Shown here: piece by piece, positions 24,893-34,176 of the stretch
How the letters are laid out: the number at the start of each line of letters is the position of its first letter
Position numbering within the stretch: the stretch's first letter is position 1
From: Kluyvera genomosp. 1
GTDB taxonomy: Bacteria > Pseudomonadota > Gammaproteobacteria > Enterobacterales > Enterobacteriaceae
Direction: 5' to 3'
Length of the DNA stretch: 64,000 nucleotides
Assembly: GCF_001266615.1 (NCBI RefSeq)
Contig: NZ_LGHZ01000004.1
Span: forward strand, 124,001-188,000
Made by a program: the position numbers and the translations under genes
The notes under the pieces: generated by a model
The model's input: the letters and a program-made list of their open reading frames with translations, nothing else
Told to the model about the DNA's origin: nothing
Databases searched by the model: none

Positions 24893-26122
24893 TTAACCGA
24901 GGAACATGACAGAGACGCACATCAGACCCACAATCAGCGTAATCAGGCTACCGATGGAGCGGTAAGGCTTGAGCGTTGGGATAAGATAAGTCGACAGCGT
25001 TGGCATAATAAACAGAATCATGGCAATCAGCGGGCCGCTGATGGCGTAGATCATCGAGATAGCATTCGGGTTGATGCAGCAGACGATAAAGGTCAGCGTT
25101 GACACCAGCAGGATAGACAAGCCGCGGTTAAAGGAGCGGCTCTTACGCACACCCACCTGGTTTAGCGTGGACTTCACCATTTCGCTCGCCCCTTCAATCA
25201 CCCCAAAATAGGTGCCGAGGAACGACTTCGACATTGCTACCACCGCCACGATAATGCCGGAAATAGACAGCCAGCTCGGCGAGTTTGGCACCATCGACAG
25301 CGCGGAGAGAATGGTGACGCCTTCGTCTTTTGCGGCGTTGATATAGGACGGTGGAATCGACATCAGGCAGCTGAAGACAAAGAACAGCACGCTCAGGCAG
25401 ATAATAAGATAGGCCACCTTCATGATTTTTTTGCATTTACCCATGGCGAGATCGCCATATTTCTCGCGCCGGTCGATGGCGAAGGTCGAGATAATCGGCG
25501 TATGGCTAAAAGCGAAAACCATCACGGGAATGGATAACCACACCTGGTGTAGCGTATGGGTGTTGACCTCCATCTGAGTCGTCAACAGCGACGGCTGCCA
25601 GCTCCCGATCTGGTAAATCGACAGGAACAGGAAATAGGCAATCAGTGGAAATACCAGCATCCCCATCACCCGGATAGTCGTCTGGCGACCGGTCAGGAAG
25701 ATCAGGTTCAGCAGCAGCACTACGCCAAGGCTAATCAGTGCACGCAGCGGTAAGTCCACCGGGCGATAGCGGGAAATCTGCTCGGCCAGCGAGTTGGTGA
25801 TAGCCACCGCGTAGATCAAGACCACCACGAAGAACGCGATAAAGTAGAGCGCGGTAATTAGGTTACCGATCTTCTTTCCGTAGTAGTGGGTGACAGCACC
25901 GGTGATGCCCACGCTGGCTGGGGTGTTAGCGGACAGTATGAACTGGCATAACGCGCGATGTGGCCAATACGTCAGGGGCCAGGCGACGAGGGCGGTAATA
26001 AACAAAACGACCGCACCTGCTGCACCCAACTGGATGGGCAGGAACAAGGTTCCTGCTCCGACAGCAGTGCCATATAAGGCAAAGCTCCAGAGGGTCTCTT
26101 CTTTAGACCAAATTTTAGACAT
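24893..26122 (-). CDS. yqeG: YqeG, amino-acid permease (serine/threonine family)
   Basis: This 409-residue protein has about eleven membrane helices and aligns end to end with E. coli YqeG. Shared stretches include WSKEETLWSFALYGTAVGAG, YYGKKIGNLITALYFIAFFV and FAFSHTPIISTFAIDRREKY (each quoted in part). It belongs to the HAAAP/SdaC-TdcC family of proton or sodium symporters for hydroxy and aromatic amino acids. It lies near yqeF as in E. coli, though here an efflux pump and a regulator gene separate them. Confidence 0.93.
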   Translation of the reverse strand: MSKIWSKEETLWSFALYGTAVGAGTLFLPIQLGAAGAVVLFITALVAWPLTYWPHRALCQFILSANTPASVGITGAVTHYYGKKIGNLITALYFIAFFVVVLIYAVAITNSLAEQISRYRPVDLPLRALISLGVVLLLNLIFLTGRQTTIRVMGMLVFPLIAYFLFLSIYQIGSWQPSLLTTQMEVNTHTLHQVWLSIPVMVFAFSHTPIISTFAIDRREKYGDLAMGKCKKIMKVAYLIICLSVLFFVFSCLMSIPPSYINAAKDEGVTILSALSMVPNSPSWLSISGIIVAVVAMSKSFLGTYFGVIEGASEMVKSTLNQVGVRKSRSFNRGLSILLVSTLTFIVCCINPNAISMIYAISGPLIAMILFIMPTLSTYLIPTLKPYRSIGSLITLIVGLMCVSVMFLG

Positions 26123-26239
26123 TATTTGAATATATCAACCAAGAAACCAAAAAAATGGCGGATAATTTACCATAATTAGCTTTTCGTGTGGTTGAACATT
26201 TTCAGACCGATGGCTATCGGTCTGAAAAGTTAAGGGATT

Positions 26240-26695
26240 TTACGCGCAGCGTCTCTCTAAACGGCGCTTGACCACGCGCTCACGCAGGCTGTCATAGGCC
26301 CAGTTATAGAGCATGGTGTAAGGCAGGAAGAACAGGAAGAAACCAATCTCCAGCGTCAGAGCCTGTAGCAGCGTCACGCCGAGCACGAACGATACAATGC
26401 TGACGCCGATGACGATAAACCCACACTCAAACCCCAGCGCGTGCAGGGCACGAACTTTAGCGGTGCGCTTCACGCGAGTGACCGGCCACAGTCGGTCGAA
26501 GACGGCGTTATAGATGATGTTCCACACCATGGCGGTGGTAGCCAGAATCACCGTTAAGCCGCCCATTTCAAGTACCGAACGCTGCATAAGCCAGGCTGCG
26601 GTGGGGGCGAGGATCGCTGTGGCGATCCCCTCAAAGCAAACGGCATGGAAGATACGCTCCGGGAGCTTTCTGCGATGTAATGAATCGTGTTGCAT
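26240..26695 (-). CDS. PACE-family multidrug/biocide efflux transporter (AceI-like)
   Basis: This 151-residue protein has four membrane helices in two tandem bacterial transmembrane-pair domains. The family signatures are RIFHAVCFEGIATAI (helix 1), WNIIYNAVFDRLWP, RALHALGFECGFI and LPYTMLYNWAYDSLRERV. PACE proteins export chlorhexidine, acriflavine and short diamines with protons; Glu in helix 1 (FEG) is the proton carrier. AAAGG favours the ATG at 26695 over an upstream TTG. The divergent LysR-type gene is the probable activator. Confidence 0.9.
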   Translation of the reverse strand: MQHDSLHRRKLPERIFHAVCFEGIATAILAPTAAWLMQRSVLEMGGLTVILATTAMVWNIIYNAVFDRLWPVTRVKRTAKVRALHALGFECGFIVIGVSIVSFVLGVTLLQALTLEIGFFLFFLPYTMLYNWAYDSLRERVVKRRLERRCA

Positions 26696-26789
26696 CTGAT
26701 GACCTTTCAATTATTGAACGTTGTTGCGGGTATTTTATGGACAAATGTGATAAGTAAAAGATAGAACCCATCGATAAAGTAGATACTTC

Positions 26790-27659
26790 ATGCGCTATTC
26801 TCCCGAAGCTCTGACCGCCTTTGTGGAAACGGTCGCCTGCGGATCGTTCTCCGCCGCCGCTCGCCGCTTGCGAAAAAGCCAGTCCACCATCAGCACCGCT
26901 ATCGCCCATCTGGAGGCCGATATTGGCGTTACGCTATTTGACCGTTCAGCGCGCCAGCCGGTGTTGACCGCCGAAGGGCAGCGGGTGTTGAGCTACGTGC
27001 AGGCGATACTGGCGGCCAGCGAGCGACTGGACGAACTGGCGGTAGAATTGAGCGGCGAAACCGAGGCTCGGCTGACTTTTGTGCTTTCCGATACGCTACA
27101 TCCGGACGTGCTGGAAGGGTTATTGGCGCAGTTTGACCAGCGTTTTCCGCATACCGAATTTGAGTGCCTGGTAGGGGAGGACGACGATGTTGTCGATCTG
27201 CTGCAAAAAGGGCGTGCGCAGGTCGGGCTGATTGAGGCCCGCGATGACTATCCCACCGATATTGGCCACATCCGCCTGCCAATGCAGACGCGCATGGCGA
27301 TCTATACCTCACCGGATCACCCTTTGACGCGTGAACAGGGGCTAACGCTGGAACAGCTGCGCACCTGGCGCGAGCTGCGGCTAAACACCTACCTGGAAAA
27401 CCGCGCAGCGCCTTCTCGCGGGCCGGTGTGGTCTGCCCCCAACTATCTGATGCTGCTCAGTATGGCGGCGCAGGGACTGGGCTGGTGCGCGCTGCCCTGT
27501 GCGCTGGTGGATGAATTTGCTCGTTCGGCACAGCTGACTATGCTCAATATTGCGGGCTGGCCGATCTCGGTTTCAACCGATTTACTGTGGCATAAAGCGG
27601 CTCCGCTCGGCGCATCAGGAAGCTGGCTGCGGCAGTACCTGCAGCAGGTATCGGGCTAA
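26790..27659 (+). CDS. LysR-type regulator, divergent from the PACE pump
   Basis: This 289-residue protein has an N-terminal helix-turn-helix (MRYSPEALTAFVETVACGSF, AARRLRKSQSTISTAIAHLE) and a substrate-binding-protein-like sensor domain. PACE pump genes are commonly divergent from a LysR regulator (as aceR-aceI). The 94-bp gap should hold the shared operator. The inducer is unknown, but a diamine or biocide is plausible. Confidence 0.87.
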   Translation: MRYSPEALTAFVETVACGSFSAAARRLRKSQSTISTAIAHLEADIGVTLFDRSARQPVLTAEGQRVLSYVQAILAASERLDELAVELSGETEARLTFVLSDTLHPDVLEGLLAQFDQRFPHTEFECLVGEDDDVVDLLQKGRAQVGLIEARDDYPTDIGHIRLPMQTRMAIYTSPDHPLTREQGLTLEQLRTWRELRLNTYLENRAAPSRGPVWSAPNYLMLLSMAAQGLGWCALPCALVDEFARSAQLTMLNIAGWPISVSTDLLWHKAAPLGASGSWLRQYLQQVSG

Positions 27660-27770
27660 CGCGACGAATACGAAATTCCTTTGTGATAAAACTCACTTTT
27701 TTTAAACAATCGCGAAAAAATTTGATAACAATCATCTACTATACGCGGACTATTTTGCGCTGAGGTCGAG

Positions 27771-28958
27771 ATGAAAGACGTCGTTATCGTAGGTGCTGTC
27801 CGAACGCCCATTGGCTGTTTTCAGGGGGCGTTGGCCCGCCATTCTGCCGTGGAGCTGGGTAGCCTTGTGATCCAGGCATTGATCGCGCGCAGCGGAGTAC
27901 CCGCCGCGGTGATTGATGAGGTGATTATTGGTCAGGTACTGACGGCAGGCACTGGGCAAAACCCGGCGCGACAGTCGGCCATCAAAGGCGGACTGCCGAA
28001 TACCGTTTCGGCCATCACCATTAACGACGTTTGCGGCTCCGGATTAAAGGCGCTGCATCTGGCGACCCAGGCCATTCAATGCGGTGAGGCGGATGTGGTC
28101 ATCGCTGGTGGGCAGGAGAATATGAGCCGCGCGCCACACGTGTTGACCGACAGCCGCACCGGCGCTCAGCTCGGGAATAGCCAGCTTATCGACAGCCTCG
28201 TCCATGATGGCTTGTGGGATGCGTTCAATGATTATCATATGGGCGTGACGGCGGAAAACCTGGCGCGGGAATATGGTATTAGCCGCGAGCAGCAGGATGC
28301 GTGGGCGCTGAGTTCACAGCATAAAGCGCGTAAAGCCATTGATTCCGGCCGTTTTCGCGATGAGATCGTGCCGGTCACTAATTCACTGCCCGGCGGTGTA
28401 TCGCAGGTCATCGATACCGATGAGCAGCCGCAAACCGATGCCAGTGCCGAAGCGCTGGCGCGTCTGGTGCCTTCCTTTGAGAGCGCCGGTTCGGTGACTG
28501 CCGGTAATGCCTCGTCGATAAACGACGGCGCGGCTGCCGTATTAATGATGAGTGAAAGTAAGGCGCAGGAGCTGGGCTTGCCGATCCTCGCCCGCATCCG
28601 GGCTTTTGCCAGCGTGGGCGTGGATCCTGCGCTGATGGGAATTGCTCCCGTCTACGCTACCCGTCGCTGCCTTGAGCGAGCGGGCTGGCAGCTCAACGAT
28701 GTTGACCTGATTGAAGCCAATGAAGCATTTGCCGCCCAGGCGATATCTGTGGGTAGAATGCTGGAATGGAATGAACAGAAGGTCAATGTAAACGGCGGGG
28801 CCATTGCATTGGGACATCCGATTGGCGCATCCGGCTGTCGTATTCTGGTGTCGCTGGTCCATGAAATGGTTAAACGTGATGCCCGCAAAGGACTGGCAAC
28901 GTTGTGTATCGGCGGTGGACAAGGTGTTGCACTTGCGGTTGAGCGGGATATCTCGTAA
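27771..28958 (+). CDS. yqeF: YqeF, acetyl-CoA C-acetyltransferase (thiolase)
   Basis: This 395-residue thiolase has the nucleophile Cys88 in NDVCGSG. It also has GNASSINDGAAAVLMM, the catalytic His in GHPIGASG and the second Cys in LCIGGGQG. It should join two acetyl-CoA to acetoacetyl-CoA, or run the reverse. It is at the same relative place as E. coli yqeF (393 residues), between yqeG and kduI. GAGGTCG precedes the ATG. Confidence 0.93.
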   Translation: MKDVVIVGAVRTPIGCFQGALARHSAVELGSLVIQALIARSGVPAAVIDEVIIGQVLTAGTGQNPARQSAIKGGLPNTVSAITINDVCGSGLKALHLATQAIQCGEADVVIAGGQENMSRAPHVLTDSRTGAQLGNSQLIDSLVHDGLWDAFNDYHMGVTAENLAREYGISREQQDAWALSSQHKARKAIDSGRFRDEIVPVTNSLPGGVSQVIDTDEQPQTDASAEALARLVPSFESAGSVTAGNASSINDGAAAVLMMSESKAQELGLPILARIRAFASVGVDPALMGIAPVYATRRCLERAGWQLNDVDLIEANEAFAAQAISVGRMLEWNEQKVNVNGGAIALGHPIGASGCRILVSLVHEMVKRDARKGLATLCIGGGQGVALAVERDIS

Positions 28959-28993
28959 CTTTTCTTCGAATTTCTTTCCAACACCCCCCATTT

Positions 28994-29022
28994 AAAAAGG
29001 CCTCGCGAGAGGTCTTTTTTTG
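28994..29022 (+). terminator. Terminator after yqeF
   Basis: The stem AAAAAGGCCTC/GAGGTCTTTTT with loop GCGA is followed by a T-tract. Confidence 0.88.
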
Positions 29023-29257
29023 TTTCTATGCCCTTTTTCTGAAGAAGATAAATAGGCAAATGTCTAGTTAGACCTTTTATGAACGTATGTGTATTTGTAT
29101 CAATCAATGGCGTTATTAATACGTTAAACATTAGCCTGATTATCAATCGAAAATAAATCATTGCAATCAGTACAAATAACGCACGTTATTTGTTTTGTGA
29201 TAACTGTCTGTAATTTAAGTAAAATATAGAAAAGATTTATTTATATAAATAAATAAC

Positions 29258-29438
29258 TGTGATCTAAGTTCTGGTTTTTTGTATTTCTGTCTTATTTTTG
29301 TTGAGCTTTGTCACGTCCTTTTTGTGCCGGATTTTATGAAACAAATAATTACGATCTTGATCACTAAAATGCAAATCCGGAAAAAATAAAATCAAATTCC
29401 ATAATAAAGAAACATTATTTCATTTTGAGGGATGGCAA
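29258..29438 (+). promoter_or_regulatory. kdgM copy 2 promoter: CRP-like sites and KdgR-like box
   Basis: TGTGATCTAAG (29258-29268) and TTACGATCTTGATCACTAAA (29349-29368) stand 91 bp apart, exactly as upstream of kdgM copy 1. The KdgR-like box AAGAAACATTATTTCATTTT (29407-29426) abuts the GAGGG ribosome binding site. The whole 180-bp layout is shared with the first copy. Confidence 0.7.
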
Positions 29439-30152
29439 ATGCTTAAGAAAAATCTGGCCCTGGCTATTTTATCCGGTATGTCTTTCGCCGCTTCTGCGGT
29501 GACCGTTGACCTGCGTCATGAATATATTGATAGCGGTTCCAACGCAGACCGTGTGGCAGTTTCACACCGTTTTGATAATGGTCTTGGCTTTGGTGTAGAA
29601 GCGAAGTGGAAGACGGGCGGCGATACGGATAAACAGGATCGTCCATTTAACGAAATCGTGGGTAACGGACACGAGGAATCCATTAACTGGCGCTGGAAGG
29701 CAACGGATAACTTTGCCCTGAACCCTGGCTTTAATATTGAAAGTAAAGACAGCTACTCTATCTACAAACCGTATCTACACGCGCAGTACAGTTTTGATAA
29801 CGGTTTCTACGTCGCGGCGCGTTACCGTTACGAATATACCCGCGTACCGGCGACCTCAAGCAATGGCGGTACCGATGATAAAGTGAATAAAGTGGATACC
29901 TGGGTAGGTTGGGTGATGGGCGACTGGCGTGCAGAACTGAACTATGTATATGCGCGCAGTACTATTGCAGACGATCAGCATAAGAGCCTGTATCGTAATA
30001 ACAACAAACCTTATAGCAATGAATACAACGCTAAGCTGGCCTATAAGTGGGATAAAAACTGGTCCCCGTATTTTGAAGTGGGTAACGTGGGTGTGAAATC
30101 TACCGATGAACGTCAGACCCGTCTGCGTGTTGGTGTTGCATACTCCTTCTAA
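29439..30152 (+). CDS. kdgM: Oligogalacturonate-specific porin, KdgM family (copy 2)
   Basis: This 237-residue protein has a signal peptide (MLKKNLALAILSGMSFAASA) and the KdgM pattern. It matches copy 1 at AVTVDLRHEYIDS, GFGVEAKWK, GNGHEESIN, FNIESKD, YKPYLHAQYSFDNGFYVAAR and RVGVAYSF. The outer-membrane barrel passes pectin-derived acidic oligomers. It lies beside ogl and kduID, so it is probably the porin most closely tied to the pectin block. Copies 1 and 2 differ mostly in loops, so may prefer different oligomer lengths. Confidence 0.93.
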   Translation: MLKKNLALAILSGMSFAASAVTVDLRHEYIDSGSNADRVAVSHRFDNGLGFGVEAKWKTGGDTDKQDRPFNEIVGNGHEESINWRWKATDNFALNPGFNIESKDSYSIYKPYLHAQYSFDNGFYVAARYRYEYTRVPATSSNGGTDDKVNKVDTWVGWVMGDWRAELNYVYARSTIADDQHKSLYRNNNKPYSNEYNAKLAYKWDKNWSPYFEVGNVGVKSTDERQTRLRVGVAYSF

Positions 30153-30177
30153 TTAAAACCGGACCCTCATCCGTTTT

Positions 30178-30213
30178 CCCCCCGGAGCATTTGGCCGGGG
30201 GTTTTCGTTTTTT
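30178..30213 (+). terminator. Terminator after kdgM copy 2
   Basis: The stem CCCCCGG/CCGGGGG is followed by TTTTCGTTTTTT. Confidence 0.9.
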
Positions 30214-30424
30214 CGCCTCCACAATTTTCTTCATCTTTTTATTCTCTGCGAGGCCCATCTCTTCACCTTAACCCTCTCACCGCGGGACAGAATGGTGTGC
30301 TTGAATGAGAAAGCGATCGATTTCAGAGCATGGCCTTAGAAAACAGAAAGGCTCGGATTAACCTAATGTTGGAGAGAAAAGGAAGGGCGGTACAGCGTGA
30401 TATTTATCGCCTTAAACGGCAGAC

Positions 30425-30450
30425 AAAAAAAGGCCCTCCGAAAGGAGGGC
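30425..30450 (-). terminator. Terminator after ogl
   Basis: On the minus strand the stem GCCCTCC-TTTC-GGAGGGC is followed by CTTTTTTT, about 30 bp past the ogl stop. Confidence 0.9.
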
Positions 30451-30483
30451 AAGGCCAGTTACAGAAACACAAACTCAGAACAC

Positions 30484-31659
30484 TTATGCTTTCATTAATA
30501 CTCGTTCGCTCGGTAGTTTGGCGATATACAGCGCCGGTTTGCCGTCTTTATCAGAGCTAAACAGCACCGCGCTATCGTCTGGGGTAAAGGACGGATGCGG
30601 GTGAGTGACCTGACGGCTGTTTTGTACCGTTGCCCACGAGGTATCGTGGCGGGCAACGCGGAAGTATGACTGTTTGGCTACGTCGAACGCGTACAGGTAC
30701 GGATCGTTGTCGATGGTGTAGCCGCTGGTGTCTTTCACGTCGACCGGTGTACCGGAACCATCACCGACCAGCAAGGTGCCGTCGAAGTTGCTCATCAGGT
30801 GCGAGCAGGCTGGCATTTGCATCAGCGCTTCATTGACGTTGGTATCCGGGTTGAAGCGGTAGATGGTACGGCCCTGTTTGCCTTTCAGGTAAGAGACGTA
30901 AACCAGCGCGGAACCGTTCGGAACCCAAAATTCGTGGGTGCAGCTTTCGCCTTCGGCATGTTCTTTCACTTTACGGACGTTGCTGCCGTCCTCGTTGACC
31001 AGCCACATGCGCGCATCCACCAGGTCGTGCGGACCTTCATGGCAGAAGGCCACGGTATTGTCATCAAACGGACGATAAATTGGGTGACCGAGCCAGTTCT
31101 TCTCTTCGTGGATCACCGCGCTTTCGCCAGTTTTCAGATCCACGCGCAGCAGGCGGCAATGCGGGCCTTTATGGAAGAAGTCGTGGAACAGCTGCCAGTC
31201 GTTGAGCGGTGTCCAGTCGCTTTTGGCTATCTCGATACCAACCAGCTTGGTGCAATCGCTGTTAGATACCCACGTGCCGTAGCCTACCCACTCTTCTGGC
31301 ACGCGGTAAACTTCGCGCTCGGCCAGCGTTTTCAGGTTCACTTCCAACAGGGTACGGTCGTTTTTAACGTAATAGAGGGACTTGTCGTCCGGAGACAGGA
31401 AGCCGCCGAAGGTGTTGTCACCAGCGCCTTCGGTCAGCTGTACGGCTTCGGCATTTGCCACATCCAGCAAATAGTAGTTCCAATGGCCATCGAACTCACC
31501 GGCAAATAACAGATGGCTGCCATCGTTAAAGAAACACTTTTGATAGAAGTAGTTACGATGACACGTTACTTCTGGTGGAGTTAAGCGGGTGACTTCCGCG
31601 CCAGTGTCCGGGTCGCGGCTGACCTCATAGTTCAATTTTACCCGCATGCCTTTAGCCAT
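30484..31659 (-). CDS. ogl: Oligogalacturonate lyase (PL22), copy 1
   Basis: This 391-residue cytoplasmic lyase has a seven-bladed propeller pattern. Conserved stretches include CHRNYFYQKCFF, LFAGEFDGHWNYYLLD, GHPIYRPFDDNTVAFCHEGP and the histidine-rich RQVTHPHPSFTPDD. The His residues bind the Mn ion of this family. It cleaves unsaturated digalacturonate to 4-deoxy-L-threo-hexoseulose uronate units, feeding KdgF and KduI. AAGGAG precedes the ATG. It is divergent from kduI across a 470-bp region with KdgR boxes. A second copy lies at 35643. Confidence 0.95.
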   Translation of the reverse strand: MAKGMRVKLNYEVSRDPDTGAEVTRLTPPEVTCHRNYFYQKCFFNDGSHLLFAGEFDGHWNYYLLDVANAEAVQLTEGAGDNTFGGFLSPDDKSLYYVKNDRTLLEVNLKTLAEREVYRVPEEWVGYGTWVSNSDCTKLVGIEIAKSDWTPLNDWQLFHDFFHKGPHCRLLRVDLKTGESAVIHEEKNWLGHPIYRPFDDNTVAFCHEGPHDLVDARMWLVNEDGSNVRKVKEHAEGESCTHEFWVPNGSALVYVSYLKGKQGRTIYRFNPDTNVNEALMQMPACSHLMSNFDGTLLVGDGSGTPVDVKDTSGYTIDNDPYLYAFDVAKQSYFRVARHDTSWATVQNSRQVTHPHPSFTPDDSAVLFSSDKDGKPALYIAKLPSERVLMKA

Positions 31660-32129
31660 GATGCTCTCCTTTTACTCCAGCGGTCGCGGGGTCTATCTTC
31701 CTCGCTGGCCGATGTGGACGTTATTTTAAAAATATGGTGTTAATTTATCAAAACGACGTTTCATTGTTTGTGATGCCTGACGCACTTTATACGAAAAATC
31801 AGCATTCCTGCTACTTTTTTTGATGCTTGTTTAACGAGCTTGTCAAGCCGACCTTCATTTTTGCGACGGTATTTACCTCTTTCAGGTTATTTTTCAAAGA
31901 AACATGTAACCAAATGAATAGTAATGTTTTTTAGTTTTAATTGATCGTCTTGAATGGCGTATTCGTGATCCCATTTGCATTTTTGATATTAATTCACAGA
32001 AAAAATGAAACGATGTTTTATTTGGAATTGAAAACCCATTTCATCAGCGATAAGATATGTGCATAAACAAAGTGGAATAGAGTTTCGTTCTACTATATAG
32101 AGTAAAGCCACATTTTCCTGGAGGTTAAG
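31660..32129. promoter_or_regulatory. ogl/kduI divergent control region with two KdgR boxes
   Basis: A KdgR-type box lies on the ogl side at 31747-31765 (minus strand AATGAAACGTCGTTTTGAT). Another lies on the kduI side at 32003-32021 (AAATGAAACGATGTTTTAT). Both fit the TGAAAC-N3-GTTTYA core known for KdgR, the IclR-type repressor released by 2-keto-3-deoxygluconate. The stretch between is AT-rich and without genes. Confidence 0.75.
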
Positions 32130-32966
32130 GTGGAAGTGAGACAGAGCATTCACAGCGCGCATGCCAAGACGCTGGATACACAAGGCCTTCGTGACGAGTT
32201 TTTAGTTGAACAGGTTTTCGTCGCTGATGAGTACACCATGGTGTACAGCCACATCGACCGCATTATCGTCGGCGGCATCATGCCGGTGGCGAAAACAGTA
32301 TCGGTCGGCGGTGAAGTCGGTAAACAGTTGGGCGTTAGCTTCTTCCTGGAGCGCCGCGAGCTGGGTGTTATCAACATCGGTGGTGCCGGTACGATTACCG
32401 TTGACGGTCAGTGTTATGAAATTGGCCACCGCGACGCGCTGTATGTTGGTAAAGGAGCCAAAGAAGTGGTCTTCGCCAGCGTCGATGCGGCGAAACCCGC
32501 GAAGTTTTACTACAACTGCGCGCCAGCCCATACCACTTACCCAACGAAAAAAGTGACGCCGGCCGACGTTGCGCCAGTCACGCTGGGGGATAACCTCACC
32601 AGTAACCGCCGCACCATCAATAAATATTTCGTTCCTGATGTACTCGAAACCTGTCAGCTCAGCATGGGCCTGACCGAACTGGCGCCAGGCAACCTGTGGA
32701 ACACCATGCCGTGCCATACCCATGAGCGCCGCATGGAAGTCTATTTTTATTTCAATATGGATGAAGACAGCTGTGTGTTCCACATGATGGGGCAGCCGCA
32801 GGAAACGCGTCATGTCGTGATGCACAACGAGCAGGCGGTGATTTCACCGAGCTGGTCAATCCATTCAGGCGTAGGTACTAAGGCGTATACCTTCATCTGG
32901 GGAATGGTAGGTGAGAACCAGGTCTTTGATGACATGGATCATGTTGCAGTGAAAGATCTGCGCTAG
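32130..32966 (+). CDS. kduI: 5-keto-4-deoxyuronate isomerase
   Basis: This 278-residue protein is nearly identical to E. coli KduI (for example [49 protein letters not shown], with zinc-binding His residues). It turns 5-keto-4-deoxyuronate (DKI) into 2,5-diketo-3-deoxygluconate. It starts at GTG 32130 behind GGAGG. It forms an operon with kduD, with a hairpin in the 122-bp gap. Confidence 0.97.
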   Translation: MEVRQSIHSAHAKTLDTQGLRDEFLVEQVFVADEYTMVYSHIDRIIVGGIMPVAKTVSVGGEVGKQLGVSFFLERRELGVINIGGAGTITVDGQCYEIGHRDALYVGKGAKEVVFASVDAAKPAKFYYNCAPAHTTYPTKKVTPADVAPVTLGDNLTSNRRTINKYFVPDVLETCQLSMGLTELAPGNLWNTMPCHTHERRMEVYFYFNMDEDSCVFHMMGQPQETRHVVMHNEQAVISPSWSIHSGVGTKAYTFIWGMVGENQVFDDMDHVAVKDLR

Positions 32967-32992
32967 TCGCGGACAGCATTGTACGCAGAGGA

Positions 32993-33027
32993 TTTCGGGC
33001 TAAGTCTGCCGTGAAGGTAGCCCGAAA
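32993..33027 (+). other. Hairpin in the kduI-kduD gap
   Basis: 10-bp arms TTTCGGGCTA and TAGCCCGAAA with a 15-nt loop, and no T-tract after it. It is likely an RNA-stability or processing hairpin between two co-transcribed genes rather than a full terminator. Confidence 0.6.
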
Positions 33028-33088
33028 GAGTACGCGTATAGACTAACAATGCCTGTTCGGTACAGGCGCTAACAACAAGGAATATATA

Positions 33089-33850
33089 ATGATTTTGGAT
33101 TCATTCTCTCTGCAAGGTAAAGTTGCCGTCGTTACTGGTTGTGATACGGGTCTGGGTCAGGGTATGGCGCTGGGTCTGGCTGAAGCCGGCTGCGACATCG
33201 TGGGTATCAACATCGTTGAGCCCACTGAAACCATCGAACGCGTTACCGCCCTGGGTCGTCGCTTCCTGAGCCTGACCGCTGACCTGCGTCAGATTGACGG
33301 TATCCCGGCGCTGCTGGAGCGCGCGGTGGCAGAGTTTGGCCATATTGACATTCTGGTGAACAACGCCGGTCTGATTCGCCGTGAAGACGCTATCGATTTC
33401 AGCGAAAAAGACTGGGACGACGTGATGAACCTGAACATCAAGAGCGTGTTCTTCATGTCCCAGGCTGCGGCTAAGCACTTCATTGCGCAGGGCAAAGGCG
33501 GCAAAATCATCAATATCGCTTCCATGCTCTCCTTCCAGGGCGGCATCCGCGTTCCTTCTTACACCGCATCAAAAAGCGGCGTGATGGGCGTAACTCGTCT
33601 GATGGCGAACGAATGGGCGAAACACGGTATCAACGTGAACGCCATTGCACCAGGCTACATGGCGACCAATAACACCCAGCAGCTGCGTGCTGACGAAGAG
33701 CGTAGTGCTGCGATCCTCGACCGTATCCCAGCGGGCCGCTGGGGTCTGCCAAGCGATCTGATGGGGCCGATTGTCTTCCTGGCTTCCCCAGCATCTGACT
33801 ACATCAACGGTTATACCGTTGCAGTAGATGGCGGCTGGCTGGCGCGCTAA
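33089..33850 (+). CDS. kduD: 2-dehydro-3-deoxy-D-gluconate 5-dehydrogenase
   Basis: This 253-residue SDR has TGCDTGLGQG (16-25), NNAG (91-94) and the catalytic Ser145, Tyr158, Lys162. It matches E. coli KduD closely. It reduces 2,5-diketo-3-deoxygluconate to 2-keto-3-deoxygluconate with NADH, the last special step before KdgK/KdgA. It follows kduI. Confidence 0.97.
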   Translation: MILDSFSLQGKVAVVTGCDTGLGQGMALGLAEAGCDIVGINIVEPTETIERVTALGRRFLSLTADLRQIDGIPALLERAVAEFGHIDILVNNAGLIRREDAIDFSEKDWDDVMNLNIKSVFFMSQAAAKHFIAQGKGGKIINIASMLSFQGGIRVPSYTASKSGVMGVTRLMANEWAKHGINVNAIAPGYMATNNTQQLRADEERSAAILDRIPAGRWGLPSDLMGPIVFLASPASDYINGYTVAVDGGWLAR

Positions 33851-33865
33851 GTTTTAGCCGTCTTC

Positions 33866-33893
33866 AAAAAAACCTGCTGCGGCAGGTTTTTTT
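33866..33893 (+). terminator. Terminator after kduD
   Basis: The stem AACCTGC-TGCG-GCAGGTT is flanked by A- and T-runs, and sits 15 bp past the stop. A second dyad AAGACAAC-GGCT-GTTGTCTT (33902-33921) follows. Confidence 0.9.
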
Positions 33894-33929
33894 GCGCCCA
33901 TAAGACAACGGCTGTTGTCTTTGGTTGTA

Positions 33930-34176
33930 TGTAAAATATCCATATTGATATGTTTGGATAATCCATATCGATATTCCCGGCATGAAATAATAACGCCTGT
34001 GTAATAGGGGTTAAGGCAATATGCAACGCGTTTTTCTTCCATCTTAAAGTAAAATGTCCATCACAAAACCAAGTGTTGCAGCAATAAAATCCATGTTTTT
34101 AACCTGTCCCGCCTGACACCTTCGCCCGGCAATCCCTTACTTTCATGTCACGTCTTACTTTGTCAGGCAGGAAAAA
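33930..34176 (+). promoter_or_regulatory. araE upstream region with AraC-like half-sites
   Basis: TCCATA occurs at 33939-33944 and again at 33962-33967 in the same direction, each in a context (ATATCCATAT, ATAATCCATAT) like the second half of the AraC consensus. The 23-bp spacing is near but not equal to the 21 bp of araI1-araI2. The AraC assignment is therefore tentative. Confidence 0.4.

Noticed and set aside
30330-30560. 76-codon plus-strand frame between kdgM copy 2 and ogl
   Set aside because: It runs through the ogl terminator and the ogl 3' end; no coding signal of its own.
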